From Aspidiotus rigidus (lineage: Eukaryota; Arthropoda; Insecta; Hemiptera; Diaspididae), in assembly GCA_035079385.1 (NCBI GenBank), contig JAVHKY010000056.1:558001-622000 (forward strand): a stretch of DNA of 64,000 nucleotides, given 5' to 3'. Numbering within the stretch: the first letter of the stretch is position 1; each line of letters starts with the position of its first letter. The notes below the pieces were generated by a model that did not search any database, was not told where the DNA came from, and saw nothing but the letters and a program-made list of their open reading frames with translations. Position numbers and translations under genes: made by a program. Below, in pieces: positions 10,430-22,100 of this stretch.

Positions 10430-13335
10430 ATGTCACAATGTCCACATAATTGTAATGATAATAAGTATCTAATGAAGGAGAGCCAACAGGTAAAATAGAA
10501 AGTAGTAGTCATAAAAATATGAGAATCCCTTATCAGTGTAAACTTTTTGAATAAAAATCACTTCAATTGTAAGAAGTAAAAGAAGAAAAGTGATTAAAAT
10601 ATTTGTAAAATGGCATTATGGTTGTATTCTGAAAATAAAAATAACTGGAGTGGAGTGAGAAACAAACAAAAAGAACGTGAGGATAGGGAAGATGATTGGA
10701 AGAAGAGGTAGCAATCGAGTCAGATGGTGGTACTCAAATTTTAAGGCAGGAGAAAGAAAATGGATATGTATAAGTTGGAGTAATTGAGTACCATAGGTAG
10801 TTGCGGGAGTTGGAAACCGTGTTGGAAGTGATTACATGGAACAGAGGATGAGACTGAGATTATTTTGTGGGAAGTACGTTGATTTTTGGGAGTAGGACAG
10901 GAAAAAAGATGATAGATCGTCAGATTATCTGCATAATGAGATTTACATAAGGGTAGAGCATGGAAACCCAGAAGGAGGTGAGAATGTTCAAGTTGAGAGT
11001 GACCAATTCTATATCGAGCGAAAATAACCTCTTTATGGTGGGAATTTCTGTTCGATGAAGACTGAGGATAGGTTAACTTTTAATGATTCCAAGTTTGTTG
11101 CAGCGTTGTTTTTTTATGTGAGTAATAAAAGAATTAAGCTAGGATTAAGAAATAATGAAAGTTTTTATGGTCATAAGTAGTTACAAGGTGGGGTCCTTAA
11201 TTTTGGGTGAAAGGGTGCAGTTTTTAGGCGCGCAATCAGTTTGATCATGTTAAGGGCAACCGATGTGAAGAATCAAATAAAAGATACGTTTTGTACAGAT
11301 GAGCGTAGAAAAGTGTGAGCTTAAACCTAATTAGAATTCCAACTATAGACACATCATGTGAGAAATTGAGAGGGATGTATTCAGGAAAAGTAGGGGGTAC
11401 AATTCTACAGGGACCTGGACAAAATAAAGATTGTAATGAAGCTTCTAATAGATTTCTATTATTCAACCAAACCAAGTTGAACTGAAGATTGTAATAAAAA
11501 ACAATGGTGTCTTCAACAAAGTTAAACAAGGAATTCACAGATCCTCTTCTATAGGAGTGATTGGTTTCAATATTGAAAATTGAATTCAAAATTGGACTCC
11601 CACGAAAAGTTTTAATGACGTCACACAGTACACCCATGTTTTACAAAGATCAGCATGAAAATGAATTATTCAATAGCAAATTGAAAGAACTCGATTGTCC
11701 TTTGCATCACATACCTATAATTTACCCGATATAATTAAGCTAAAAAATAGCTAAAGCCTAACATTATAACGGTAATGATCTTTTCTTTGCACTTCATACC
11801 TCATTTTATCCGATACAATTTAGCACTTCGCAAATTGAAGGATAATTAATTTGGTAAAAAGTTCTAATGATGTCAAAGAGTCCACATAATGATGGAAACT
11901 ATCTAATGAAGGAGAGCTAATAGGCAAAATAGAAAATAGTAGTCACCAAAATATGATGATCCCTTATCAATTCAACTTTTTGAATCAAAAATCACTTCAA
12001 TTGTAAGAAGTAGAAGAAGAAAAGCAACTGAAATATTTGGAAAATGGAACTGAGTAACACAGGTAGTTGCGAGAGTTGGAAACTGTGTTGGAAATGATTA
12101 CACAGGTCAGGGGATACAACTGAGAAAATACTTTGTAGGAAGTATGTTGATTTTGAAGAGTAGGACAGGAAAAAAGGTGATAGATTCTCAGATTATCTGT
12201 ATAATAAGACAGTAAGGATTATAATGAAGCTTCCAATCAGATTTCTAGGATTCAACCAAAAGAAGTTCAATTGAAGGCTGTAATAGAAAACAATCACATG
12301 TTTAATAAAGTTGAATAGGGAATTCCCACATCCTCTTCTACGGGACGGATTGGTTTTGATATTGAGAATTGAATTCAAACTTGGAGGGGTTCCAAAAAGA
12401 GGAATTAGATTTGATAAAATGTCGAAAATTAAGCCAACTATAGCAGGAGGGACTCGGAAAAATTGAGACTTCTGAGCTCTGTTATGATAGATAAGGGATA
12501 GGAAAAATTTTCAATATCAAAGGAGTCAGATTTGAAAACATTTTTATATGACAGGACGAGAGGAACTTGGAAAAAATTGAACCATCGGAGGAGTTGAAAT
12601 TGAAAACGCATTTTGTACATCGATCTATGCAATTATGACAAGTGGATAACTTTAAAAAATTTCAACTTCCAAGCTACCTACATTTTTTAAGAGAGGAACA
12701 TGGAAGAATTTCAAATTTCAAAATATATATGACAGGAAAAGGACTTGGAAAAATATCAACCATCATTCTAGGCAAAGAGCGAGATGTCAAAATTTTCGAA
12801 AATCCCTCCCCCTATGGAACAGGTTTCCTATTAAACCTCGATTTAGGTTATGTAGTTGACATCATAAAAAAAAGGAGATACTCTGAACATCATCGGGATT
12901 TAACAGAAGAATCCCTATAGAAGTGAATTACAAAAATCAGGACTCGACGTCAGGAATAATTGTTAGCTGGAGGTGAATGGACCCGAAGGAATGTATTGAG
13001 GGTCTTGAGACATTTTGTTCTAATTAAGGTAAATGAAGGAAGGGATTTTCAAAGTCTCAACTTGATCAACTCGAGAATAGAAGGAAGAGTTATTTTATTT
13101 GCATGTAAAAAAGAGAGGTCATAGAACTAATCATTGCTGAAAATTGGAATGACTGTAGCAACAAAATATACGTAGAATCAATTATCACTGTATGGATAAT
13201 TGGAGGAGATCGATGCAGAAACCTAAAGAAGAAGAGTAGGAAGAGAGGGAAAAATGGAAGAGTATGATACTGATGAAGAGAACAATTCGGAAGACTCAGG
13301 AAACGATAAAGAAATGAAGAAAAAAAGGTTGGCGT
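10430..13335. repeat. Large dispersed repeat, copy B
   Basis: Second copy of the repeat described at 3990-6720, same orientation. 10430-10615 is an extra partial copy of the 5075-5255 segment. 11450-11600 is a diverged duplicate of the 5450-5600 segment. This gives a modular structure with internal duplications. Small indels separate A and B. Minus-strand frames at 11245-11637, 12193-12378 and 12438-12632 are equivalents of those in copy A and are probably not genes. Confidence 0.7.
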
Positions 13336-13353
13336 TATTCGTAGGTATAGTAC

Positions 13354-14045
13354 CTAGATACGGCTAAAAACGTTATTCCTAGGTAGTACCCTTACGGGTA
13401 AAACGTTATTATTTGTACTAACTTCTCGCAGAACCAACACATGAAATAGCACTGGACAAATATCGGAGCCTGATCTAATCAACTTCTCCATCTCCTTCAT
13501 GGTTGCCAAGTATGAGTTGAATTGCTCAGTGCCATGACACGACACCATGGTGGCTATGTTCATCATGAGGGGTGAGATCAAATTGTAGGTACTTCTCGTG
13601 AGTATTCAAGGTTCTTGACGCGCACGAGTCTACATCATCTAGAACTACATTATCAAGGGAGGGTGTTGACTGGCTGGTAGAAGCATGAGTACTCTTGTAA
13701 TACCGTGGGTGGAATTCAGCCTCGGAAAACACAGAACGAAGGGAGCCAGTGTCATGTTCCCGCTTCAGCAGGATATGTCGGCATGGTGCTTGGTGGTTGC
13801 AAGAAGATGTATAGGTGCACTACGTGCTTCGACAGTCATATGTGCAAGCCTCAGTGTCGTACATCTCGCAAACGCGTCCATCTGCAATACTCATGTACTG
13901 CCTGCATTCTTGCAGGGCCTTCAAGCTTTTGTGAAAGAGCATGTGCATCCACGCTCATTGAGCTTCAGAGGCGCTGCGAGAAGTTACTACCTACAAGATA
14001 ATTCCTGCGTCATACTTCAATACAGAAATATTTGTCACAAGACAT
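13354..14045 (+). pseudogene. Cys-rich coding fragment, possibly a transposase tail
   Basis: This stretch has higher GC than its surroundings and long open frames on both strands. The plus frame at 13705-14001 contains YRCTTCFDSHMCKPQC, giving Cys-x2-Cys-x5-Cys-x3-Cys, similar in spacing to the C-terminal Cys-rich tail of piggyBac-type transposases. No DDD domain accompanies it. The antisense frames (13354-13581, 13526-13732) could equally be real; I cannot decide. Role unassigned. Confidence 0.25.
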
Positions 14046-14061
14046 GATAATATAGGCCTAA

Positions 14062-14365
14062 GGGTATGCTCTACCTTCAATGAAATGGTAACTTGGAATA
14101 CCTCTCAGGAGATTAATATTGCACAGAATGCGATGAAACTTTGGAGATTTATTGTTTAAGGTTACAGAAATACCGCTAATTGGTTCTGAGCGCGTAATAT
14201 TCATAATTATTTTTTACAATTCCCAATATACACTACTTGTAAACTAATTAGCGGTATTTCTGTAACCTTGAACAATAAAACTCCGAAGTTTCATCGCATT
14301 CTGTGCAATATTAGACTCCTGAGAGGTATTCCAAGTTACCATTTCATCAAAGGTAGAGCATACCC
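14062..14365. repeat. Foldback element, ~120-bp arms
   Basis: 14062-14181 and 14246-14365 are imperfect reverse complements; outer ends GGGTATGCTCTACCTT and AAGGTAGAGCATACCC, inner ends AATACCGCTAATT and AATTAGCGGTATT. The spacer is about 64 bp. No coding capacity. A MITE or snap-back element; family not assigned and no target duplication seen. Confidence 0.85.
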
Positions 14366-14744
14366 ATTAAAAGTACCTATGAGTACTTTGTGTTCGCATA
14401 AGAATTTTGAATACAGGTCCAAAGAAAAGTCATCTGGAGAATTTCTACTTTTTTTTTTCTTTTTTAATGTCCAGAGTAGAAATACATGATATTATCTAGA
14501 TAACTTACCGAGGTTACTAAAAATTATTTCTGTTCATATGTTTTCTATAGAAATTTTCTTCACCAATAATTTATTCATAACTTCTTACTTCTGTTTTGTT
14601 AAAAGTGATAGGCAATATGAAAAAATATTTTTTGAAAATTTAGATGACACAAAAATCAAAAAATGCATTTAAGATTAAATGAAAAAAATAATATATTATA
14701 TTCGAATTCCAAAAAAGGAGAAATATCTAAAAAAAATAATATGT

Positions 14745-14775
14745 GACGACGTGAAAGGCGCGCCGTCTTGCTAGT
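14745..14775 (+). other. Candidate Helitron 3' terminus
   Basis: A GC-rich palindrome, GGCGCGCC, is followed by GTCTTGCTAGT and then T. A palindrome shortly upstream of CTRRT is the Helitron 3' signature. The matching 5' end may be at 6784, which would make one ~8-kb element containing copy B and the foldback. That pairing is inference. Confidence 0.4.
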
Positions 14776-16388
14776 TATTACTAAAAATTAATCGACCCGA
14801 CCCTGCATGCCTCAGCACGGAGATACCCTAATATAATTTAGCTAAAAAATAGCTAAAATCGAATATTATACGTGCAATTCTATTACTGTACTTATGAATG
14901 TGTATACATAGTATTATAAGAATAAATGAATGTGTATATATCTATAATAATATAGATATATATGCTATTATATAAAGAGAAGTTGCAAAATCGCAAATCC
15001 ATTAAACTTTATTCCTATTTCACCTACAAACTTGGAATTTGTTTCCATTGCTTTAGCTTGCGTAGGAGAAGGTTTAGGCATAATAAATTTGAAGTTACGA
15101 AATCAGGCGAATGGCGTGTACTATATCTTTGTGCTTGGGGGGGGGGGGGGGGTCATTGATGATTCAAGAGATGAAAAATCTGTATCATTCATTAATTTAT
15201 TGATTGAAAATGCTAAGCAATCAAATTAATATGTGCTAGGCAATCATTTTTGGAAAAAGGTTCTTTTCAACCGGAGAAATTTTGAATACCCATACTATGA
15301 GTGGTCGAATAGTGTAGGGTTACGATAAAGATTCTGCTTAGCAATTATCTGAAAAAGTGGTGGTGTTCTTTCATCATTTCAAATTTAACGTGAGGACTAA
15401 GAAAAGAAAAACCATTCACGTCAATTTCGAAAATTCAAGATCGAAGTCACGGATTTCTCCCTTTATTGCAATCTAAGAAGAGCTTTTCTAATATTGTGAA
15501 TTACATTTAATTAACCATATTCCGACAACTGGACTAAATAGCAGTGTCGTATCTTTGTTTAATTGCAGTATTTGTATTCACGTTTAAAAAAATTTTTTGT
15601 TTCCAATTAGGTATGTTCTACATAATATGGGGCCTGTTGATATTTGGACTCATTAACAGGTTTGTATGAAAGACTAACGGAATAAAATACTACTTATCCT
15701 ATGTGTAAATGCGCCGGGGAATTATTGAGACCGTTGATTTCTAATTTAGCCATTTTTTGGTTCTTTGTAAAGTAATTTGTGAGAAATAAGGACACATTTA
15801 GTTTTGATTTATTTATGAGAATTTTGCTTTTTAATCGAAAGGAATCTCAAACTTATCTTTCTTACATCATATAGGAGAATTGACTAAAAAATGTAGAGTA
15901 CAAATAATGGAGTTCTAGAAATATTTTCATATCGATCCTAAAAAAGGGGGGAAAAAATTTGAAACGAATGAATTCGAATACATTTTCAAAATTATTGAAG
16001 ACTACAGGGCGGTAACTGGTTCCTCCCATAATGAAGTTTTTTCCTCGCCCTAAATTATTAAATTGGGAGTTATTACATGTACTAGGAGCTTGAAAAAAAG
16101 TCATCTCCATGATAAACTAAATATTGAGTTAAATGCGAGTAAATTTCTAGTAATACAGACGCTATAGTTTTGTAACTAACCCATCCGATGAAAACAAGTA
16201 GGTTTTTGATTCTTTCCTCGCATTAATGTTGATAAATAGAATTTGCTATTGTTTTTTTAATTTTTTCAATTCAGTAACACTAGATTTTCTTCTTATTCTG
16301 TTTACAGGATACAAGGTTCGTATATTTTGAATTAATTTCCAGACAAAAAACATGTCAATAAAATCAAAATAAATTTTTTCGTGCAAGG
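14776..16388. other. AT-rich DNA with one Helitron module; otherwise unassigned
   Basis: 14835-14890 is another copy of the TTTAGCTAAAAAATAGCTAA module. 14940-14965 is an ATATAT palindrome, and 15138-15152 is a run of G. The frames around 14962-15229 cross these repeats and I do not recognise them. From 15240 to 16388 I see nothing beyond AT-rich sequence with poly-T tracts. Confidence 0.4.
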
Positions 16389-16413
16389 AAATAATAATAA
16401 TAATAATAATAAT
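16389..16413. repeat. (AAT)n microsatellite, 3' tail side of the SINE
   Basis: About eight AAT units directly downstream of the minus-strand SINE, so it reads (ATT)n as a SINE tail. Confidence 0.85.
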
Positions 16414-16906
16414 AGCCTATCTTACGCCAATTTGGCCAAAGGTCTCGCAACCAACGTTATTACGTTATTATGGTGCGGTTTTACAGGTCTACACTTCCCA
16501 CGGTGACCAAGTCCGGCTTGGGAAGGTGACAAAATCAAGCGCTATTATTACTACAAAATTCGTTTCACTTTTATTTTCCGTGCGCGTGTATGCTTGAGAT
16601 AGGGGATGTTGGTTTAGCCGGTTAACCGCGTCTTCACGACGCTGAACCAGTTCCACAACTTTCCCATCTCGCGCATAAGCCCGTTCAAACGTTTAGATAC
16701 TGCCGGTAATCTTCACTCCCAGATTAACCGACTCGTTGTTGATACGGGTTGATCAGCTCAGTGACGTTAACAGATAACACGATGGTACGTAGAAGTGAAT
16801 GTTCGTGAATTAACCTGTTACTGTTAACGTTTACTCGTAGCTGGGGTCGAACCGCGGACCTTTGGAATACAAGGCCGTGATCTCACCACTACGCCACTGA
16901 GCCGCC
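16414..16906 (-). mobile_element. tRNA-derived SINE
   Basis: The minus strand starts GGCGGCTCAGTGGCGTAGTGG at 16906. It holds an RNA polymerase III A box, TGGCGTAGTGG (plus-strand 16886-16896), and a B box, GGTTCGACCCC (16843-16853), about 33 bp apart as in a tRNA. The tRNA-like head is followed by a body of some 420 bp with no open frame, then an (ATT)n tail. It is flanked on both sides by the same trinucleotide microsatellite. This is a SINE rather than a tRNA gene because the acceptor stem does not close and the body is far too long. Confidence 0.8.

Positions 16907-16938
<32 letters not shown>
16907..16938. repeat. (AAT)n microsatellite, head side of the SINE
   Basis: About ten AAT units abutting the SINE head. 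A microsatellite on both sides suggests insertion into an existing ATT tract, or head-to-tail SINEs sharing tails. Confidence 0.85.
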
Positions 16939-16939
<1 letters not shown>

Positions 16940-17056
16940 TTAGTCTGGCTGTGCCTGCACATATTAGAAACAAGTGTTTTTTGATTCATTTTTTGTCTGT
17001 TCAGAGAAAAAAACACTTCTTTGTAATAAGTGCGGGCAGAGCCAGAATAAAATATT
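16938..17056. repeat. Small foldback, ~45-bp arms
   Basis: The left arm contains TAGTCTGGCTGTGCCTGCAC and ACAAGTGTTTTTT; the right arm holds their imperfect reverse complement (AAAAACACTTCTTTG, GTGCGGGCAGAGCCAGA). It directly abuts the microsatellite next to the SINE. Unassigned MITE-like sequence. Confidence 0.7.
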
Positions 17057-17932
17057 ATTAAACATGTTAATAATTCAGATAATAGAACACTATACACATA
17101 GCACGTAACATACTCACTGATCGACACGCCCAGAAAAGCTTATGAGTTGTACGGGTAACTTAAAAAAAAGCGGCAACAGCTTTTAATTCTTTCATTACCT
17201 TTTCATTGTTTTTTCTTCCAAGTTGCGCAGAGAAGTACACATGCGTAAGTCAACAAAGAAGCTAGGTATTTGGTGGAAAGGTTTTCGGTGTAAAAATCCG
17301 CGTCAGTTGGGATTTATTGCCGTAATACTAATCAGAGAAATTTGCAGTACTCAACTTCTTAATGTTTGATTTGGAATTGGCGAAAATTTTCCAATCTTTA
17401 ATTCATCAACTGGATATTTGAAATTGTTCTTTCTATCATCTATCAATCGGAATGAGGATTTCAAGAAATTCCAATTTTTCTGCCATATTATTCACGAGGG
17501 AGAGTTGAAAACATTTTGACTATTCAGCTACCTGTATGTATATGTCGCATACAGTATCGAAAGTTGTGACAATCAGACCGATCGCCACATATTCGTAGTT
17601 AATAATGTTTCCAGTTAACGTAAATATACCCGTATGTTTCATCTTCTCGGAAATCTATTCAACTCAAAATTAAAACTGCTGACTCGAATCGTGCATCGCG
17701 ACTCTCCTTATATGGTCATAAAATTATAATAATTAATCTCCAATCACAACCCTCGATTATGACATAAGTTGAAGAAAGTAGGGACAATCGCCTCGTACAA
17801 TTAAGTGTATAAATTTTAATCCGCGATCACTATTGTATTTCAACTTGTATGAAAATCATGTAATTAAAGAAAGCTCTATTTGTGCCTCTCCGGTATTTTC
17901 TATCATCACAATAATATAATGGTACTTTTTGC
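17057..17932. other. Unassigned DNA with a repeat shared with 46.5 kb
   Basis: No gene seen. Positions about 17720-17905 are similar to 46530-46735 in the same orientation: both contain ATTATGACATAA, GACAATCGCCTCGTA and a matching decayed 3' part. The shared segment is about 190-205 bp with no open frame. Confidence 0.55.
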
Positions 17933-18037
17933 AGGACAACCGGCGGCGGCAGGACCTTCATCCTCCCCACCACCACCAGCACCACTACCGCCAGCGCAAA
18001 CCCCCAACAGTATCGAAGAGAGGTTTGCGTTGGCTTA
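17933..18037 (+). CDS. Candidate proline-rich exon of an unknown gene
   Basis: A strong acceptor (TACTTTTTGCAG) precedes an open stretch that reads GQPAAAGPSSSPPPPAPLPP and then AQTPNSIEERFALAY, ending at a good donor (GTAAGT at 18038). GC content is well above the flanks. Such Ala/Pro-rich segments are usually disordered linkers; no domain is visible. Upstream and downstream exons are not certain. It could belong to the same gene as the open segments at 18533-18969, but I could not make the splice phases agree. Confidence 0.35.
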
Positions 18038-18099
18038 CGTAAGTTGAATTGTTATGTAGGTTACGATTTTTCAATAGAATTCCAATAAGTTGAAGAGCA

Positions 18100-18159
18100 A
18101 CGCGCAGTGTATGTACCAAGCTATCAAATCTTGCCAGTACAAGAACATACACTGCGCGT
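18100..18159. repeat. Short palindrome, 15-bp perfect arms
   Basis: ACGCGCAGTGTATGT at 18100-18114 and its reverse complement at 18145-18159, with partial pairing extending outward. It lies in the putative intron after the proline-rich exon. Confidence 0.75.
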
Positions 18160-18532
18160 CGCAACAATTTCCGGGAACTTGATAAGATCTTTTCTCGATA
18201 ACCAGATAGCCCATTTCGATAGACGGTCAACGGCATCGCGATCAGCGTCGAAAATACTTCTAGAATCGTATAATTGTGTTCATGCATTTTTCAATTTTTT
18301 TTGTTGTGTAGTGTTTAAGGAACGAACTTGCACTATCGCTCTTCCAAGAGGTTTCCCTTCTCCCTCTCCCGAAAACTAAAAAATAATTTTAACTCTATAA
18401 CACGTTCTTTCCAAGACGTCATCTTACCCTTGTGTTAATTTATGTATGTTTATCTCGACGGTAAAAAACCGCTTTTAGTTTTCCTTGTACTCGCTCTGGA
18501 GACTGGTTAAGGAATGTTATTAACGTTTTTGT

Positions 18533-18969
18533 TTGCCTACAAAGTTAATTCCCTTTTTGGACGTGGGAAGTGGTGATTTTGATATTGAGGAGAAGGGGCG
18601 ACCAGCTCGTGTAAGTAATAGTGTGCACCCTTCAGATCTGACGTCAGAGATTATGTTTGGAATTCTGAACACCTTGTTCACTCGTTTATTTAATGATGAC
18701 CCATTAGGTACGTAAAAAAATATCCCTTCTTTGTTAGTTACCAAGTTTGAGTACCAGTAAACGTTAATCAAGTTTGACCAGCGTTGACCAAACCTTTTCT
18801 GAACCATTTAGTAATAAATCTGGACGTAAAGAACTTCTAAATATTTTGAATAAAACTTTACGCTATTGTCCTTATTATTTTATTACAAGAAACACTTCTG
18901 TTGATAGGTGGAACAGGGTAAAAATAAAAAAGGGGAGGACGAAGCGCCGCTCTGAGCGAGGACTGCAGG
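18533..18969 (+). CDS. Candidate exons of an unknown gene next to the hAT
   Basis: Two open segments look coding. The first, about 18545-18706, reads GDFDIEEKGRPARV and then LTSEIMFGILNTLFTRLFND, and ends at a donor GTACGT. The second, about 18812-18968, reads SGRKELLNILNKTLRYCPYY and ends with a basic stretch (KIKKGRTKRRSER) at a CAG/GTATGT donor. No known domain. The hAT element begins 87 bp after this last donor, so the hAT would lie in or next to this gene's intron. The phases of the two segments do not join simply, so at least one border is wrong or the gene is broken. Confidence 0.3.
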
Positions 18970-19102
18970 TATGTGTTAACTTTTTTATATTTGGCAACAC
19001 TGCCTTTTTTGTAGTTTAATGATGATGATGATGATGATTACGGTACAATATAAAGCAGGGGTGGGCACGGATCACGAAAATTTGATTCGAATCACGGAAT
19101 AC

Positions 19103-22100
19103 ATGCAAGAAGAGGACGAAGAGTATGACCTCTGTGACGAGGATTTTGTGGATTCTGAGGACAGCCAGTTGCTGCCATCAACATCACAAGCCTCGTCCCA
19201 GTCCCAGCAAGGCGAACCGAGTCGCTCAAATCAGCAATGTGCTTTTGGATACTTGTTGAACTCGGCCAAGTCGGGTAAGATGTGCTCCTTATTCTTGTAA
19301 AATTATTGGAAACGTGTTGTTAATCTAGATGTCATCTCTTGTATAGTGTTTGTAGGGAAAAAGAAAAATGGTAATCGAAAATACGCAAAATGTGAGCGTC
19401 CATCACCGGCCAGTGCTCATCAAGAGTTCATTGCCCCGCAAGGTATAGTAGATACACTGTCTCATTTTTTATTTTGATCATTCTTGATAAAAGTTCAACG
19501 ACGAGGATATTAATTACCTACTTAATAATTAATATGGATTCAAGATCCAGTTAGCGACTCAACGACGGTCTCCTGCTCATCCAAAATGTCTATTTCGTCA
19601 GCCGATACATGTTCAATGTCGACTGTTTCATCTCAATCAGAAAGTGTTCTATTACCGGAACAAAATAAACCAAAACTATTCATATTAAATGGACAGTTTT
19701 TTGAAATTATTGCTGCGGAAAGTGGAACGAAAAACGTGGCTGCTCGGTGTCAAAGTTGTTCCTCGATCATCAAAGGCGATAGGAGCAGTTCGTCCAATTT
19801 TCTTCGCCATTTGAAAGTATGTTGTACATTGATCTTTGAAGATTCAGAATAAGCGTTTCCAATTCAGTAAACATTGTTCGCCTACGTTACGCGGTTATCT
19901 GAAGCTACAAATGGGGGAACAGGGCTACAAATGGGAAATTAACGGGGAGATTTTCCAGAGGTAACCAAAGGGTTTCCGAGTTTTTCGAGTTGTTCCTCTT
20001 CAAGCTCGGGTATCCGGAGTTATAGATCTGGGGAACTAAGGCGAGTTTTTCTGTTTTTCCCCAGATTACAGAAGGGGAAAAAAATTGTGTACCAGGAAAC
20101 TACTTTCAATTAATATTGTAGTATGTATTTATTTATGTGTTATATAGATCAAACATCCTGCTACGTATTCAGAATATTCAAAGAATCAAAAAGACAAAAT
20201 GGGAACCACGTTGAAGGAGCAATCTCTGATCACTGAGTTTGTTGAAAATATTTCAATGCCCAGAACTGTAAATTTTAGATCCCAACAAGAATTCGATAAC
20301 GCGATTCAAGAATTTGTCATTGGAGGTTTCCACTCACTGTCAATCGTTGAAGAAAGCACTCTTCAGAAGCTATTTACTTATCCGTTAATGTCAAGACATA
20401 CCCTGACAAGACGTCTAGAAGCAAAACTGGAACGTTTGAGAGATAAAATTCAGAAGATCATCGCTGATGGAAAATATTTCAGTACCAGTGCCGACTTCTG
20501 GTCGTACACCACAAAGTCTTACCTCGGAGTAGTACTCCATTATATAGATAAAACGTACAAACGCCATACGGTACCCATTGCTTTCAAAATGACGGAAGGC
20601 AGTCATACGTTCGATCGAATTTGTCAATGGATGTCAGCCGTTTATCAGAAATATGAATTAGGTGCGCGAGCAAATAGATGAGTACTTGAAATTTATTTAA
20701 AACACAAAAAAATCGATGAACATAAATTTTGCTGCCTGAGCAGGGATCACATTGTGTAAACTAAATGAAGATGGACGGTCATAAATTTGATCCCAGCCAG
20801 GGACGTGAGACACTTTACTCACTTTTTTTTCTCAAATATCTGCATTATGCGTTCAAATTTGTTGCCTACTTACCTACTTAGACTATTTGTCGCCTCCTTT
20901 TCTCTTACCTAGTACCTATTTTTTTTTTTCTAGTCTTGGAAAAACATATGGCTACAACGACGGACAATGCTTCAAATTTTGGAAAAAGTTTCCGTCAGTT
21001 CGGCGTCACACCAGCCTGTTGTACGGTTATAATTACACAAGAGGAAGAGGAAGAAGAAGAAGCTGAAGAAAATATGATAATAATGTCTGAAGAAATTATC
21101 TTCGAATCAATTCAGTCCTCGGACCTTGATGTCGCTGTGTGGAGTTTACCTCCACACTTCCACTGCCCTTCTCATAAACTGAGTTTAGTTTCATCAGTTG
21201 ATTTTTTAAAGATCATAAACGTACATGCAGTTTTGAAGGTAAAGTATTCTCGCTCTTATATTTAAAACTAGCACAGTTGTACCAAATGAAGAAATTTTTT
21301 TTTGACCATCAGGAAAAACATGGATCTCTAATGAGCAAATCAAACAAGTTGTGGAAGGCGGTGAGACGGCCATTAACAGCCGAAGTCATAAAGTCGATAT
21401 TGGGTGTAAATTTAAAATATCCTGTCATCACTCGATGGAATAGTATTTACGATTCCCTTGTTCACGTATTGCACTATGAAACAAAACTCATCGAGTTAAT
21501 CGATAAATTGAATGCCAACAAGAAAGAAAAAGAAAAATTCGAATTTTTTTCTGTGGCAGACGTAGCTTTCCTGAAATTTTTTGTCACAGTTATGAAACCG
21601 ATTGCGACAGCGCTCGATATTCTGCAAGCCGACACTATGTTTGGAGAAATTGGACCAGCCATTCACTCTTTATATCAATACCTCGACCAAATGAGTAGAG
21701 ATTCGTCAAACAAAATATCTTATAAGATGACATTAATTGAAGGTCTTAAAAAAACTCTAATGGACGAAAATCGATTCGGCGATTTACTAAACTTGAATTT
21801 ATCAAATCACGAGACAAAAGTTGCTGTCCTAGCTGCAGTAAGTCATCCTGCCTTGAAAAATCGATTTATTCGACGAGGATGCCCAGTGTCCGTTGAAGTT
21901 GTGAATGGACTTTTTTTTGAAGCACTGAAGGTAACTTGTTTCTTCACTAATTTACATTACAACATGAATTATATCTAGACCACATATCCAGATAATCAAA
22001 ATTCTAGGTGAACAGACGTTTATTTTCTTCTATATAACTTATGTAGGTAAACTTGTGGGAGGGGAATAGGTATCTAATAATAGATAAAAAAAAAGCCTTT

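Noticed and set aside
13354..13732. Antisense protein opposite the Cys-rich fragment
   Set aside because: Both strands are open and neither gives a known domain apart from the Cys pattern on the plus strand; not annotated separately.
6784..14775. A single defined 8-kb Helitron
   Set aside because: Both candidate ends look right, but the interior contains repeat copy B, fragments and a foldback, and the 3' hairpin is weak; kept only as a possibility.
16843..16906. A tRNA gene on the minus strand
   Set aside because: A and B boxes are present, but the acceptor stem does not close, a ~420-bp body follows and there is an ATT tail, so it is a SINE head.
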